Below, one piece after another: positions 23,541 through 31,401 of a stretch of 31,401 nucleotides of DNA (positions within the stretch are counted from its first letter, which is position 1; each line of letters opens with the position of its first letter). The DNA comes from CBFGTV01 sp965652145. Lineage in GTDB: Bacteria; Bacillota; Clostridia; Peptostreptococcales; Natronincolaceae. The notes under the pieces are model-generated. The model saw only the letters and a program-made list of their open reading frames with translations. It had not been told where the DNA came from and did not search any database. A program made the translations under genes and the position numbers. Location: contig CBFGTV010000038.1 in the NCBI GenBank assembly GCA_965652145.1, positions 1-31,401 of the forward strand. Reading direction: 5' to 3'.

Positions 23541-24010
23541 TCTAATTTAATATGGCAATAGCCCTTGGGGTTTTTAACCAGGTATTTTTGATGATATTCC
23601 TCAGCATCATAAAAACAAATCAGTGGCTCTATTTCAGTCACGATGGGGTAGCTATATTTATTTTGCTGTTCATTACGGGTTTTTTCAATAGTTTCCCGGT
23701 CGGCTGGGTCGATATAGTAAATACCTGTTCGGTATTGATGACCAATATCGGGGCCCTGACGGTTAACGGCTGTAGGGTCAATAATCCCCCAGAAACGGTT
23801 TAGAAGGGCTTCAAGGTCAATAGCTGATTCATCATACATCACAAAGCATGCCTCAGCATGGCCTGTATGGCTGTTGCATACCTGTTCATAGGTGGGACTT
23901 TCCACATGGCCGTTGGCATAGCCCACCTTCGTTTCAAGCACCCCTTTGATTCGGGAAAGGTATGCCTCTACGCCCCAAAAACAGCCCCCCGCAAATACAA
24001 TTTCCTTCAT
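23531..24010 (-). CDS. msrA: Peptide-methionine (S)-S-oxide reductase
   Basis: The 159-residue enzyme reduces the S-epimer of methionine sulfoxide in oxidised proteins, using thioredoxin-type reductants. The catalytic cysteine is Cys10 in GGCFWG, encoded by TGT, so it is not a selenocysteine form. Possible resolving cysteines are Cys45, Cys55 and Cys152 near the C-terminus (KGYCHIKL). The GPDIGHQYRTGIYY and YHQKYL segments are typical. GAGGGTG precedes the ATG. There is no linked msrB. The gene is monocistronic and divergent from the transglycosylase gene, with a repeat-containing gap between. Confidence 0.96.
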   Translation of the reverse strand: MKEIVFAGGCFWGVEAYLSRIKGVLETKVGYANGHVESPTYEQVCNSHTGHAEACFVMYDESAIDLEALLNRFWGIIDPTAVNRQGPDIGHQYRTGIYYIDPADRETIEKTRNEQQNKYSYPIVTEIEPLICFYDAEEYHQKYLVKNPKGYCHIKLDDN

Positions 24011-24114
24011 GCTTTTTCACCCTCTCTTTTTATTAGCTTCCCATAATATACCCCAACGAGAGATACCTTACCATCAAAAATACAAAAACCAAAAAATTAC
24101 AAGGGATTCCCTAG

Positions 24115-24171
24115 TAAATGTAGAAATATAGGAATATAAGGATTAAACCAGCGTTAAATGTAGAAATATAG
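24115..24171. repeat. 17-bp direct repeat with 40-bp period
   Basis: TAAATGTAGAAATATAG occurs exactly at 24115-24131 and again at 24155-24171. Both copies lie in the divergent msrA/slt intergenic region, the second 18 bp before the transglycosylase start, and include part of its leader. Confidence 0.75.
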
Positions 24172-24189
24172 ACAAAAAGGGAGAGAAGG

Positions 24190-25989
24190 ATGAGAAGTAA
24201 TCGAATGAAAAAATTCAAAAAGCAAAAGAAAGTTATTAGATCAATCCTGCTAATTATTATTGGCCTGGTGGCAGTTTTTTTTCTGTGGAAACAGCCCTTT
24301 CGGGTTGTCGCCGATGAATACCAGGGTAAGGTGGATACGGCGACGTTGATAGATATGGATGCCATAGGGGCCCTAAAGGAGCTTGAGGCCATCGGAGGTA
24401 CCCCGAAGTCCAGGGAATTGGATATTTTAATGGCCCTGGGTAAACGGAAGGATGCCATTGGTTATTTGGCTAATTTATCTCTGGGGCAGTATGCCGCCGG
24501 TGAAGGGAAGGATGCCAGTCAATATTATGAGCAGGCCCTTGCCCTTTACAGTACCCGGGAAATTAAACTGAGGCTGGCCGGTGAAATTTTGGCCCAGGGA
24601 AGAAGAGAAGCCGCAGAGGAGCACTATGTTGCCCTGCTGCCGGATCACGAGGCCCTAAAGGCCCTTGAGGACATGGGAGTGGCTTCTCAACAAATCGCGG
24701 GGTATTTAAAGGACAAAGGCCTTTGGAAGGCTTTGCTGAATTATATCGAAGAAGCAGAAAAGCTAAATGAAAATCAATGGGAAGCCAGGGATTTGCAAAA
24801 GGCCATGGCCCTGGCAGGGCTGGGGCGCTATGAGGAAGCGCTGTTGATATTGGAAGCACAGCAAGCCCAGGGGGGCCTTGATGAAGAATTAAGCTGGTGG
24901 TATGGCAGAGCCCTGGAGGCCCAGGGAGACGAAGCCGGTGCCATCAAGCAGTATCGGACCCTGGGAGAACGAGGTGCCTATCGGTTGGGGCTGTTGCTTG
25001 AAAAAGGAGAAGAACCCATTCAGGCCGCCCATACCTTTACAAAGAGTAAGGAACGAAACAGCCTTTGGAGAGGAGCAAGGCTTTGGGATCAGCTGGGAGA
25101 ATGGGAGAAGGCTGTTGAAGTCTACCGGGAATTAACCCAAACTCCAGGAAACTATCAAAAAGATGCTGCCTATCGTGCCTATATTCTGCTCAACCGAAAT
25201 GGACAGGCAGAGAAGGCTGAAGAGATGGTAGCCCTGCTTAAGGATCAGCCTGCCTGGATGATGCGCCTGGGCCGAGAAGCTGAATGGCCCCTTGAAGAAG
25301 TAGTAGAGGATGATCATTCCGGTATTGTAGCCAAGATTGAGGCATATCACCGTATTGGAAGGGAAGACCTGGCGGCGATAGAGCTGGCCATTGCAGAAGG
25401 TCATGGCGATTATCAAACAAAGCTTTCCATAGGAGAGTGGTTTCTAGCCCAAAATAACTATAGTGAAGCGGTAAAATGGGGAATTCGTGCCCTAAGGGAT
25501 ACCCCTGGAAAAGGGGCCTATTACCTGACCTATCAACGGCCCTATGAGGATTTAGTACTGGGGGCCGCCCAGGAGTTTCAGGTGGACCCTTATTTAATCT
25601 GGGCAATCATGCGTGAAGAGAGTCATTATCATGCCCAGGCCAACTCATGGGTTGGGGCCAGGGGGCTTATGCAGATCATGCCTGCCACAGGGCAGGAGAT
25701 TGCAGGGCGCCTGGGGGTAACAGTGAAGGACGAAGATTTATTGAAGCCTGAAATTAATATTCGATTTGGCACCTACTATATAAGCCGAATGATAAATATG
25801 TTCTCGGGGGATCTGGATAAGGCCCTGGCGGCCTATAACGGAGGTCAGGGGAATGTTAGAAAATGGGAAAAAAGCGATTTGGGTACTCACCCCCAGGATT
25901 TCCCTACGGCCATTACCTTTTTAGAGACCCAGCAATATATTACCAAGGTACTTAACAGCTACTATACCTACCTTTGGTTATATCAGTAA
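24190..25989 (+). CDS. Membrane-anchored TPR lytic transglycosylase (Slt family)
   Basis: The 599-residue protein has a basic N-terminus and one membrane helix (about 17-34) without a lipobox. About 400 residues of TPR-like alpha-alpha repeats follow (for example ALAGLGRYEEALLILE and AGAIKQYRTLGERG), then a C-terminal SLT/goose-lysozyme-like domain (about 455-590). The catalytic glutamate is in MREES (Glu477), followed by GARGLMQIMPATG and later AAYNGGQGNVRKW. Such enzymes cut the glycan strands of peptidoglycan, releasing 1,6-anhydroMurNAc. The superhelix probably shapes the binding groove, as in Slt70. GGGAG lies 6 nt before the ATG. The gene is monocistronic and divergent from msrA. Confidence 0.93.
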   Translation: MRSNRMKKFKKQKKVIRSILLIIIGLVAVFFLWKQPFRVVADEYQGKVDTATLIDMDAIGALKELEAIGGTPKSRELDILMALGKRKDAIGYLANLSLGQYAAGEGKDASQYYEQALALYSTREIKLRLAGEILAQGRREAAEEHYVALLPDHEALKALEDMGVASQQIAGYLKDKGLWKALLNYIEEAEKLNENQWEARDLQKAMALAGLGRYEEALLILEAQQAQGGLDEELSWWYGRALEAQGDEAGAIKQYRTLGERGAYRLGLLLEKGEEPIQAAHTFTKSKERNSLWRGARLWDQLGEWEKAVEVYRELTQTPGNYQKDAAYRAYILLNRNGQAEKAEEMVALLKDQPAWMMRLGREAEWPLEEVVEDDHSGIVAKIEAYHRIGREDLAAIELAIAEGHGDYQTKLSIGEWFLAQNNYSEAVKWGIRALRDTPGKGAYYLTYQRPYEDLVLGAAQEFQVDPYLIWAIMREESHYHAQANSWVGARGLMQIMPATGQEIAGRLGVTVKDEDLLKPEINIRFGTYYISRMINMFSGDLDKALAAYNGGQGNVRKWEKSDLGTHPQDFPTAITFLETQQYITKVLNSYYTYLWLYQ

Positions 25990-26100
25990 TTGTCTTTAAG
26001 AAAAATTAACTTAAGAGGCCTTAAATTATAATGACTTTTCCTTGAAAATGGATTATAATTTTTATTGCTAACCAACAATCCATTGAAAGGACTTTCAAAA

Positions 26101-27489
26101 ATGAAGCATGAAAGAAATTTAACAGAAGGAAGTATTTCAAAGGCCCTAATTGCCCTGGCGCTGCCCATCATGGGCACCTCTTTCATTCAAATGGCCTATA
26201 ATATGATTGATATGATATGGATAGGAAGACTAGGAAGCATTTCTGTGGCTGCCGTAGGGGTTGTAGGCTTTTTTACCTGGCTGGCCATGGCCTTTATTAT
26301 GCTGCCCAAGATAGGTGCAGAGATAGGGGTTTCACAATCCCTTGGCAAGGGCGATAAAAAGGGTGTAAAGCGTTATGTTCGCCACACCATACAGCTGGTA
26401 GTCTTTTTAGCCCTGGTCTACAGCCTTGTACTTATCCTTTTTCGTGACCGACTGATTGGATTTTTTAATCTGGAGGACCCGGAGGCTGTTACCCAGGCAA
26501 GGGATTATTTTACAATCATTACAGCTGGCCTTATTTTTTATTTTGTCAACCCTGTATTTACAGGTATACTGAATGGTCAGGGGGATAGCAAAAGTCCCTT
26601 CAAAATTAATGTAATAGGTCTGGTAATGAACATCCTATTAGACCCGGTGCTGATCTTTGGCCTTGGGCCCATTCCCGCCATGGGGGTCAGGGGGGCTGCC
26701 TTTGCCACTGTTTTTTCGCAATTAGTTGTAAGTCTGTTCTTTATCAGCTCTCTTTTTAAAAAGGGAATATTGTCAAAGGACCTGGATCTATTTAAAATGC
26801 CAGATTGGGGATTCTTAAGGGCAATTATTCGGTTAGGGCTGCCGGCAGGACTTCAAAGTGGATTATTTACCATTTTTGCCATGGTGATTGCCAGAATTGT
26901 ATCCCAATGGGGTGATACTGCCATTGCTGTTCAAAAGGTGGGTTCCCAGGTAGAAGCCATCTCCTGGATGACGGCGGGGGGCTTTTCTACGGCATTGGGT
27001 ACCTTTGTGGGGCAAAATTTTGGGGCGAAAAAATGGGAACGAATTTATAAGGGCTATTTTATTGGTTTGGCCATTGTTGGCGGTATAGGCATTGGCGCCA
27101 CCTTGCTTCTGGTATTGGGGGCCAGACCGGTTTTCTTCTTCTTTATTCCCGGTGAAGAAGCAGGCATTGCCTATTTACGGATCTTAGGGCTTTCACAGCT
27201 ATTTATGTGCATGGAAATTGCCACTACCGGAGCCTTTAATGGCCTTGGAAGAACGGTTCCCCCATCGATTGTAGGAATTGTAATGAATGCCTTAAGAATT
27301 CCTTCAGCCTTGATACTTTCAAAATACCTGGGTTTAAATGGGGTATGGTGGAGCATCAGTATGACCAGCGTTTTTAAGGGAATGATTCTAACCACTTGGT
27401 TTATAACTCTGCTGGTGAAAAAATACCGCCAGGCTGGTAATCATAGGGGAACGGAACCCCACCAGCAGAATTTATCCCTTGAAGGCTAA
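26101..27489 (+). CDS. MATE-family multidrug efflux transporter
   Basis: The 462-residue integral membrane protein has 12 predicted helices and the MATE signature segments: LALPIMGTSFIQMAYNMID at the start, LPKIGAEIGVSQ after helix 2, and the duplicated PAGLQSGLFTIFAMVIARIV and GTFVGQNFGAKKW segments in the second half. These proteins use Na+ or H+ gradients to export cationic drugs or metabolites. The start was set at the ATG at 26101, preceded by GAAAGGA at 9 nt; the frame continues upstream to a TTG at 26065 without a ribosome site. Two TATAAT hexamers (26027 and 26054) may be -10 elements. Confidence 0.93.
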   Translation: MKHERNLTEGSISKALIALALPIMGTSFIQMAYNMIDMIWIGRLGSISVAAVGVVGFFTWLAMAFIMLPKIGAEIGVSQSLGKGDKKGVKRYVRHTIQLVVFLALVYSLVLILFRDRLIGFFNLEDPEAVTQARDYFTIITAGLIFYFVNPVFTGILNGQGDSKSPFKINVIGLVMNILLDPVLIFGLGPIPAMGVRGAAFATVFSQLVVSLFFISSLFKKGILSKDLDLFKMPDWGFLRAIIRLGLPAGLQSGLFTIFAMVIARIVSQWGDTAIAVQKVGSQVEAISWMTAGGFSTALGTFVGQNFGAKKWERIYKGYFIGLAIVGGIGIGATLLLVLGARPVFFFFIPGEEAGIAYLRILGLSQLFMCMEIATTGAFNGLGRTVPPSIVGIVMNALRIPSALILSKYLGLNGVWWSISMTSVFKGMILTTWFITLLVKKYRQAGNHRGTEPHQQNLSLEG

Positions 27490-27494
27490 AAAAG

Positions 27495-27529
27495 AAAAGG
27501 TTGATGGTATCAAATCCCATCAACCTTTT
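27495..27529. terminator. Bidirectional terminator overlapping the TSCPD gene end
   Basis: AAAAGGTTGATGG (27495-27507) and CCATCAACCTTTT (27517-27529) form a 13-bp stem. The minus-strand arm encodes the last residues (KKVDGI) of the TSCPD protein, so this hairpin is part of its coding sequence. Confidence 0.92.
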
Positions 27530-27773
27530 TCAGTTTTACTGTTTCCTCCAGGGCCTTAGACAATTGATCGGCACAGGAGGTATCCTTATTGCCACAAGGA
27601 ATTCCCCTTAGTTTTTCAATGGCTTCATCTACCTCCATGTTTTCAATTAGTCGGGTAAGGGCCAGTAGGTTGCCAGGGCACCCTCCATGAAAAACCACGT
27701 TTTTGACTCTGTTTTGATCAATGTGAAAGGTAATCTTTTTACTACAGACTGCAGTCGTGGTATAGCTGTACAT
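27510..27773 (-). CDS. TSCPD-domain protein (TIGR03905-like)
   Basis: The 87-residue protein has cysteines at 10, 32, 60 and 67, in the contexts VCSKK, GGCPGN, IPCGNK and TSCADQ. This matches the TSCPD domain, which is also found at the C-terminus of some ribonucleotide reductases and may bind metal. The role of the stand-alone form is not known. AGGAGGGG precedes the ATG. The gene has its own promoter (TTGACA at 27828-27833 on the minus strand) and ends in the bidirectional hairpin shared with the MATE gene. Confidence 0.88.
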   Translation of the reverse strand: MYSYTTTAVCSKKITFHIDQNRVKNVVFHGGCPGNLLALTRLIENMEVDEAIEKLRGIPCGNKDTSCADQLSKALEETVKLKKVDGI

Positions 27774-27804
27774 AATATACCCCTCCTATAATGTTCTCTA
27801 TTTA

Positions 27805-27833
27805 ATATTAAAGAATTGTCCAGGGGGTGTCAA
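27805..27833 (-). promoter_or_regulatory. Promoter of the TSCPD gene
   Basis: On the minus strand TTGACA (27833-27828), a 17-bp spacer and TAATAT (27810-27805), about 30 nt before the start codon. Confidence 0.7.
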
Positions 27834-28119
27834 GCTACGGCGTAACCCCACTCTTTGAAAATTGATCCATTGGAAAAACCTCCCTTTTCTGCCTTTGTTC
27901 TAACACGATTTTAGAGCATATGTCATAAGACCTGCCAGTGGAAGATGATCTTTCCCCTTTAAGAAAATAGTACCTGGGGCCTATCATCAAACTGCCTGTT
28001 GACATATACCGGGATTGCCCCTATGCTTTAAAGATAAGAAGGGATTTTACTACTATTTTTATATTTGATGAATATATTTTAAATATAACTTGTCTACAGA
28101 ATTGATAAGGGGGAAAACA
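27834..28119. other. Intergenic gap with plus-strand promoter, otherwise unexplained
   Basis: No gene was found between the TSCPD promoter and the deacetylase. TTGACA (27999-28004), a 17-bp spacer and TATGCT (28022-28027) give a promoter about 93 nt before the deacetylase ATG. The stretch 27840-27995 contains no strong ORF, tract or repeat; a weak stem GGGGT/ACCCC brackets 27823-27847. It may hold a small RNA or decayed sequence, but nothing can be claimed. Confidence 0.45.
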
Positions 28120-29016
28120 ATGAAACGGGTTAAGGTAAAGCACCTATTGATGATTGCTGCCCTGGTTGTAACTGTAAATGCCATTATCATGGCAGAATTT
28201 TTTCAAAGAAGACAAGAAATTATCCTGTCGGCTGCCGCTGTAGAGGCAAGCCCCAATGAAATAGAAGAAATAGAGGATAAGAAGCAGCATGATCCTGAAG
28301 CCGCCATAGAACAGGAAGAAGCCCGAAGAATGGTAAAGGTTACCCAGGATGATTTGGATCAAATATTCCACCAAAGAGAGGAACGAGTGGCTTATTTAAC
28401 CTTTGACGATGGGCCTTCCCCCAATAATACCCCCAGGATTTTGGAGATTCTTGAGGAGGAGGGAATACAAGCCACCTTCTTTGTTTTAGGAAAACAGGCA
28501 GAAATGTTTCCCGAATTGGTTAAAGAAATCCATTCAAAGGGCCATGTAATTGGAAACCATACCTATTCCCATCGATATAAGCAAATTTACAGCAGTATAG
28601 AGGCCTATATGGAGGATTTAAAACGAAGTGAGGTTATTCTTAAGAATATATTGGGTCATGACTATGATCTAAGGCTAACAAGATTTCCCGGTGGCTCCTT
28701 TGGAAAGGGGAAGGCTCCCTTTCGTGAGGCCCTGAGGGAGGCAGACTACGTACACATTGATTGGAATGTATTGAATGGTGATGGTGAAGTCGTCACCCCT
28801 ACAATCAAATATCTGATGACACGTTACAAGGCCACCCGAAAGGATTCTGGAGCCATGGTTATACTAATGCATGATTCCCATTCAAAAACCACCACCGTTG
28901 AAACATTGCCGGAAATCATACAGGATTTAAAGGAATCGGGCTATCGGTTTGATATATTGCCCAGAACCGTCGAAGCTCCAGCGGTTACAAAACTTGATGA
29001 CAGCCACCTGTTTTAG
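28120..29016 (+). CDS. Membrane-anchored polysaccharide deacetylase (NodB domain)
   Basis: The 298-residue protein has an N-terminal membrane helix (about 8-25), an acidic linker (about 40-75) and a NodB/CE4 domain. Motifs are TFDDGP with catalytic Asp96 and metal-binding Asp97, HTYSH with His147 and His151, RFPGGS (188-193), DWN, and LMHD with His251. These metal-dependent enzymes remove acetyl groups from N-acetylglucosamine or N-acetylmuramic acid of peptidoglycan, often giving lysozyme resistance. The start was set at ATG 28120 (AAGGGGG upstream) instead of the upstream TTG of the open frame. The terminator hairpin contains the stop codon. The exact substrate is not known. Confidence 0.93.
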   Translation: MKRVKVKHLLMIAALVVTVNAIIMAEFFQRRQEIILSAAAVEASPNEIEEIEDKKQHDPEAAIEQEEARRMVKVTQDDLDQIFHQREERVAYLTFDDGPSPNNTPRILEILEEEGIQATFFVLGKQAEMFPELVKEIHSKGHVIGNHTYSHRYKQIYSSIEAYMEDLKRSEVILKNILGHDYDLRLTRFPGGSFGKGKAPFREALREADYVHIDWNVLNGDGEVVTPTIKYLMTRYKATRKDSGAMVILMHDSHSKTTTVETLPEIIQDLKESGYRFDILPRTVEAPAVTKLDDSHLF

Positions 29017-29033
29017 GTGGCTTATGTATTTTA
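29002..29033 (+). terminator. Terminator of the deacetylase gene
   Basis: AGCCACCT (29002-29009) and AGGTGGCT (29015-29022) pair over 8 bp with a 5-nt loop, enclosing the TAG stop. The following tract TATGTATTTT is only moderately T-rich. A second small hairpin, TAGCAT-gatt-ATGCTA, sits at 29032-29047 and its 3' part overlaps a TGCTAGAAT extended -10 for the next gene. Confidence 0.7.
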
Positions 29034-29104
29034 GCATGATTATGCTAGAATATAGATAAGTGGCTTACTGGTTTTGAAATTGATGATAGGGCAGGGGGGA
29101 AAAT

Positions 29105-31401
29105 ATGCAGAAAACCCAGATAAAAGCAATAAAGGTCTCTGTCAGACAGCTGGTGGAATTTGTTATGAGGGGCGGCGATTTAGATAGTCGTTTAATGGGG
29201 AGTGATCGAGCCCTTGAAGGGACCCGGGGCCATCAAGCTGTACAAAAGGGTTATGGCCCCCAGGATCAAGCCGAGGTGACGCTGACCTATTCCACAACTC
29301 TAAGGGACTGTGAAATAGAGGTTAAGGGCCGAGCAGACGGAATTTTAATCGAAGAGGGTCAAGCTATTATTGATGAGATTAAAACTGTTACCAAACCATT
29401 GGAGGGGCATGAAGAAATGGATAACCAGCTTCACTGGGGGCAGGTAATGGTATATGGCTTTATTTATGGCCAGCAGAAGGAATATCAGGAAATTACCCTA
29501 CAGTTGACCTATTATCATATTGCAACAGAGGAAACCAAGAGGGCCAGAAGGGTGTATCAGCTCCCAGAACTGGAAGCCTTTTTTTACGATTTACTTGATG
29601 CCTATATCAGATGGGGAGAACAGATTATTCAATGGCGTCAGGTCAGAGACCAAAGTATCAGCCAATTAGATTTTCCCTTTACAAGCTATCGAAGGGGTCA
29701 GCGAAACCTGGCTATTGGAGTTTATCGAACCATAAAGGAGAAGAAACGGCTCTTTGCCAAGGCTCCTACAGGAATAGGAAAGACCATGTCAACCCTCTTT
29801 CCTGCCATTAAGGCCATGGGTGAAGGGCACTCTACCAAAATCTTTTATCTGACGGCCAAGACAATTGCCCGCACAGTGGCTGAAGAGGCGATAGAAAAGC
29901 TGCTTTCCAAGGGGTTAAGACTAAAGACCATTACCTTGACGGCCAAGGATAAAATCTGCTTTGAAAAGGATGCCCGGTGCAACCCTGAAGAATGTGTTTA
30001 TGCAAAGGGGCATTTTGATCGGCTTAATCAGGGCCTTCAAGACCTGTTCCAGGCTACAGATTGCTATACCAGAGAAGTTGTTGAGCTGTATGCCCAAAAG
30101 CATCAGTTGTGCCCCTTTGAATTTTCCCTGGAAATAGCCCTGTGGGTTGATTGCGTGATCTGTGATTATAATTATGTATTTGATCCAAGGGTGTATTTAA
30201 AACGATTTTTCTGGGAAAACAAAGAGCCCTTCACCTTTCTGATCGATGAAGCCCATAACTTGGTAGACCGGGGCAGGGAAATGTTTTCTGCCGCTTTAAC
30301 GAAGCAGGCCTTTCTTGATATGAAAAATATAATGAAAGAACAGGGACAAGCCGTAGCAAAGGCTGCTAATCGGGTGAATTCTCAAATGCTGAAGCTAAAA
30401 AAGCATTGCGGTGAAGAAGCTCTCGTTGTCGATAAAAGGGCTCCGGAGGAAATCTACAGCAGTCTCTATCAATTTATTGAGGTAGCCGAAGCCTGGCTGT
30501 TGGAGCATGACAGAAACCAAGGGCATGAAGCCCTGTTGGAGCTATATTTTAATGTAGTTAGCTTTTTAAAAATATCAGAGCTCTATGATGAACGATATGT
30601 AACCCTTGTGGAGCAATCAGGGCGGGATCTCAATGTTAAGCTTTATTGTGTTGATCCGTCCTTTCTGTTAAGGGAAGCAGTCAATCGAGGAAGCGCAGCG
30701 GTGTATTTTTCCGGAACCTTGACCCCCATAGACTTTTATAGGAACCTATTGGGGGGTGAAGAATCAGACTATGTCGTCACTCTGGGCTCCCCCTACAAAA
30801 AAGAAAATTTACAGGTACTAATAGCCAATCGAGTATCGACAAAATATAAACAACGCCAGAAAAGCTATGAAATCATAGCAGACTATCTTTATCAGGTCAT
30901 TCAAGCCAGGGCGGGAAATTATTTTGTCTTTTTTCCCTCCTATCAATATATGGATGCAGTATATCAGTGCTTTGGAGAAAAGTATCAACAGATTAGAACC
31001 CTTAAGCAGGCACCCCTTATGATGGAAGAAGAACGGGAAGCCTTTATTAATGAATTCACCAGTCAAAGGGAAGAAACCTTGGTGGGATTTGTGGTTTTAG
31101 GGGGAATTTTCTCAGAAGGAATTGATTTGCCGGGGAAGAGCCTCATAGGGGCCATCATCGTTGGTGTTGGTTTACCCCAAATATGTCCCGAGGTGGACGT
31201 GATTAAGGATTATTTTCAAGATAAAAACAATAACGGCTATGGCTATGCCTATCAGTACCCCGGTATGAACAAGGTTTTGCAGGCAGCTGGTAGAGTTATC
31301 AGAACAGAGACGGATCAAGGAATTGTATTGTTGATTGATGACCGGTATACCAGTGAAAGCTACCAGAAAATTTTACCCAGGGAATGGTACCACTATCGTC
31401 T
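29105..31401 (+). CDS. XPD/DinG-like Fe-S helicase with N-terminal PD-(D/E)XK domain, 3' end missing
   Basis: The frame is open from the ATG at 29105 (AGGGGGG upstream) to the right edge, 765 residues seen. Residues about 20-150 form a PD-(D/E)XK-like nuclease domain with the marks GRADGI (about 74) and IDEIKT (about 89-94). The helicase core has Walker A APTGIGKT (220-227), four cysteines (285, 292, 297 and 336) as expected for an XPD-type 4Fe-4S cluster, and DEAH (381-384). Later motifs include YFSGTLTP, SEGIDLPG, and QAAGRVIRTETDQG as motif VI. XPD-like enzymes unwind DNA 5'-3' in repair. A nuclease-helicase fusion may process DNA ends or branched substrates, which is inference. Confidence 0.92.
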   Translation, partial: MQKTQIKAIKVSVRQLVEFVMRGGDLDSRLMGSDRALEGTRGHQAVQKGYGPQDQAEVTLTYSTTLRDCEIEVKGRADGILIEEGQAIIDEIKTVTKPLEGHEEMDNQLHWGQVMVYGFIYGQQKEYQEITLQLTYYHIATEETKRARRVYQLPELEAFFYDLLDAYIRWGEQIIQWRQVRDQSISQLDFPFTSYRRGQRNLAIGVYRTIKEKKRLFAKAPTGIGKTMSTLFPAIKAMGEGHSTKIFYLTAKTIARTVAEEAIEKLLSKGLRLKTITLTAKDKICFEKDARCNPEECVYAKGHFDRLNQGLQDLFQATDCYTREVVELYAQKHQLCPFEFSLEIALWVDCVICDYNYVFDPRVYLKRFFWENKEPFTFLIDEAHNLVDRGREMFSAALTKQAFLDMKNIMKEQGQAVAKAANRVNSQMLKLKKHCGEEALVVDKRAPEEIYSSLYQFIEVAEAWLLEHDRNQGHEALLELYFNVVSFLKISELYDERYVTLVEQSGRDLNVKLYCVDPSFLLREAVNRGSAAVYFSGTLTPIDFYRNLLGGEESDYVVTLGSPYKKENLQVLIANRVSTKYKQRQKSYEIIADYLYQVIQARAGNYFVFFPSYQYMDAVYQCFGEKYQQIRTLKQAPLMMEEEREAFINEFTSQREETLVGFVVLGGIFSEGIDLPGKSLIGAIIVGVGLPQICPEVDVIKDYFQDKNNNGYGYAYQYPGMNKVLQAAGRVIRTETDQGIVLLIDDRYTSESYQKILPREWYHYR

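Noticed and set aside
23960..23985. Selenocysteine in the MsrA active site
   Set aside because: Selenium-containing MsrA forms exist in some related clostridia, but here the codon is TGT (cysteine).
24115..24171. Possible short CRISPR array from the exact repeat
   Set aside because: There are only two 17-bp copies with a 23-bp gap, AT-rich sequence and no cas gene nearby.
25238..25606. 122-codon minus-strand open frame
   Set aside because: It is antisense to the transglycosylase gene, Pro/Leu-rich, and has no ribosome site.
27823..27847. Relic of an insertion-sequence end with GGGGT/ACCCC arms
   Set aside because: The arms are only 5 bp, no transposase remnant or target duplication is visible, and a TTGACA promoter element explains part of the sequence.

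Overview
The window reads as a chromosomal segment of a low-to-moderate GC, anaerobic Gram-positive bacterium of the class Clostridia. An Alkaliphilus/Tindallia-like (Natronincolaceae-type) host is my inference from gene content and style, not from a search. Supporting signs are strong AGGAGG ribosome sites, sigma-A-like promoters, intrinsic terminators at almost every operon end, S-box riboswitches, an LTA-synthase-type enzyme with S-layer homology repeats, and a TSCPD-domain (TIGR03905-type) protein. No tRNA, rRNA, CRISPR array, phage gene or intact insertion sequence was seen.

Layout. Positions 1-1.7 kb hold the start of a gene running off the left edge, an exported cysteine-rich redox-type lipoprotein and a UBA/DUF4342 protein. 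From 1.7 to 6.3 kb there are two complete OmpR-type two-component systems in opposite internal order (regulator-kinase, then kinase-regulator). They are followed at 6.4-8.8 kb by a two-gene ABC exporter. On the minus strand, 8.9-10.5 kb carries a bacteriohemerythrin and an iron-dependent alcohol dehydrogenase in one operon. From 10.7 to 12.7 kb come a small membrane-anchored cysteine protein, a CBS-pair protein and an orphan lipoprotein. From 12.7 to 16.0 kb there are a YjiH-type membrane protein, an exported GDPD-like protein and two small AT-rich genes of unknown function. SodA follows at 16.0-16.7 kb with a Fur/PerR-like box.

The most striking region is 16.76-19.69 kb. A perfect-consensus promoter reads into two complete SAM-I riboswitches in series, each with its own terminator. 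Together they control an operon of a PLP aminotransferase and a LarA-family (nickel-pincer racemase) homologue that keeps the catalytic residues. This suggests a SAM-repressed route through methionine-related 2-oxo and 2-hydroxy acids, possibly with a LarA homologue of new specificity.

The right part is envelope-oriented. It has a branched-chain aminotransferase (minus), an LTA-synthase-like sulfatase fused to C-terminal SLH repeats, MsrA (minus), a TPR-Slt lytic transglycosylase preceded by a 40-bp-period direct repeat, a MATE exporter, a TSCPD-domain protein (minus), a peptidoglycan-type polysaccharide deacetylase, and an XPD/DinG-like Fe-S helicase with an N-terminal PD-(D/E)XK nuclease-like domain that runs off the right edge.
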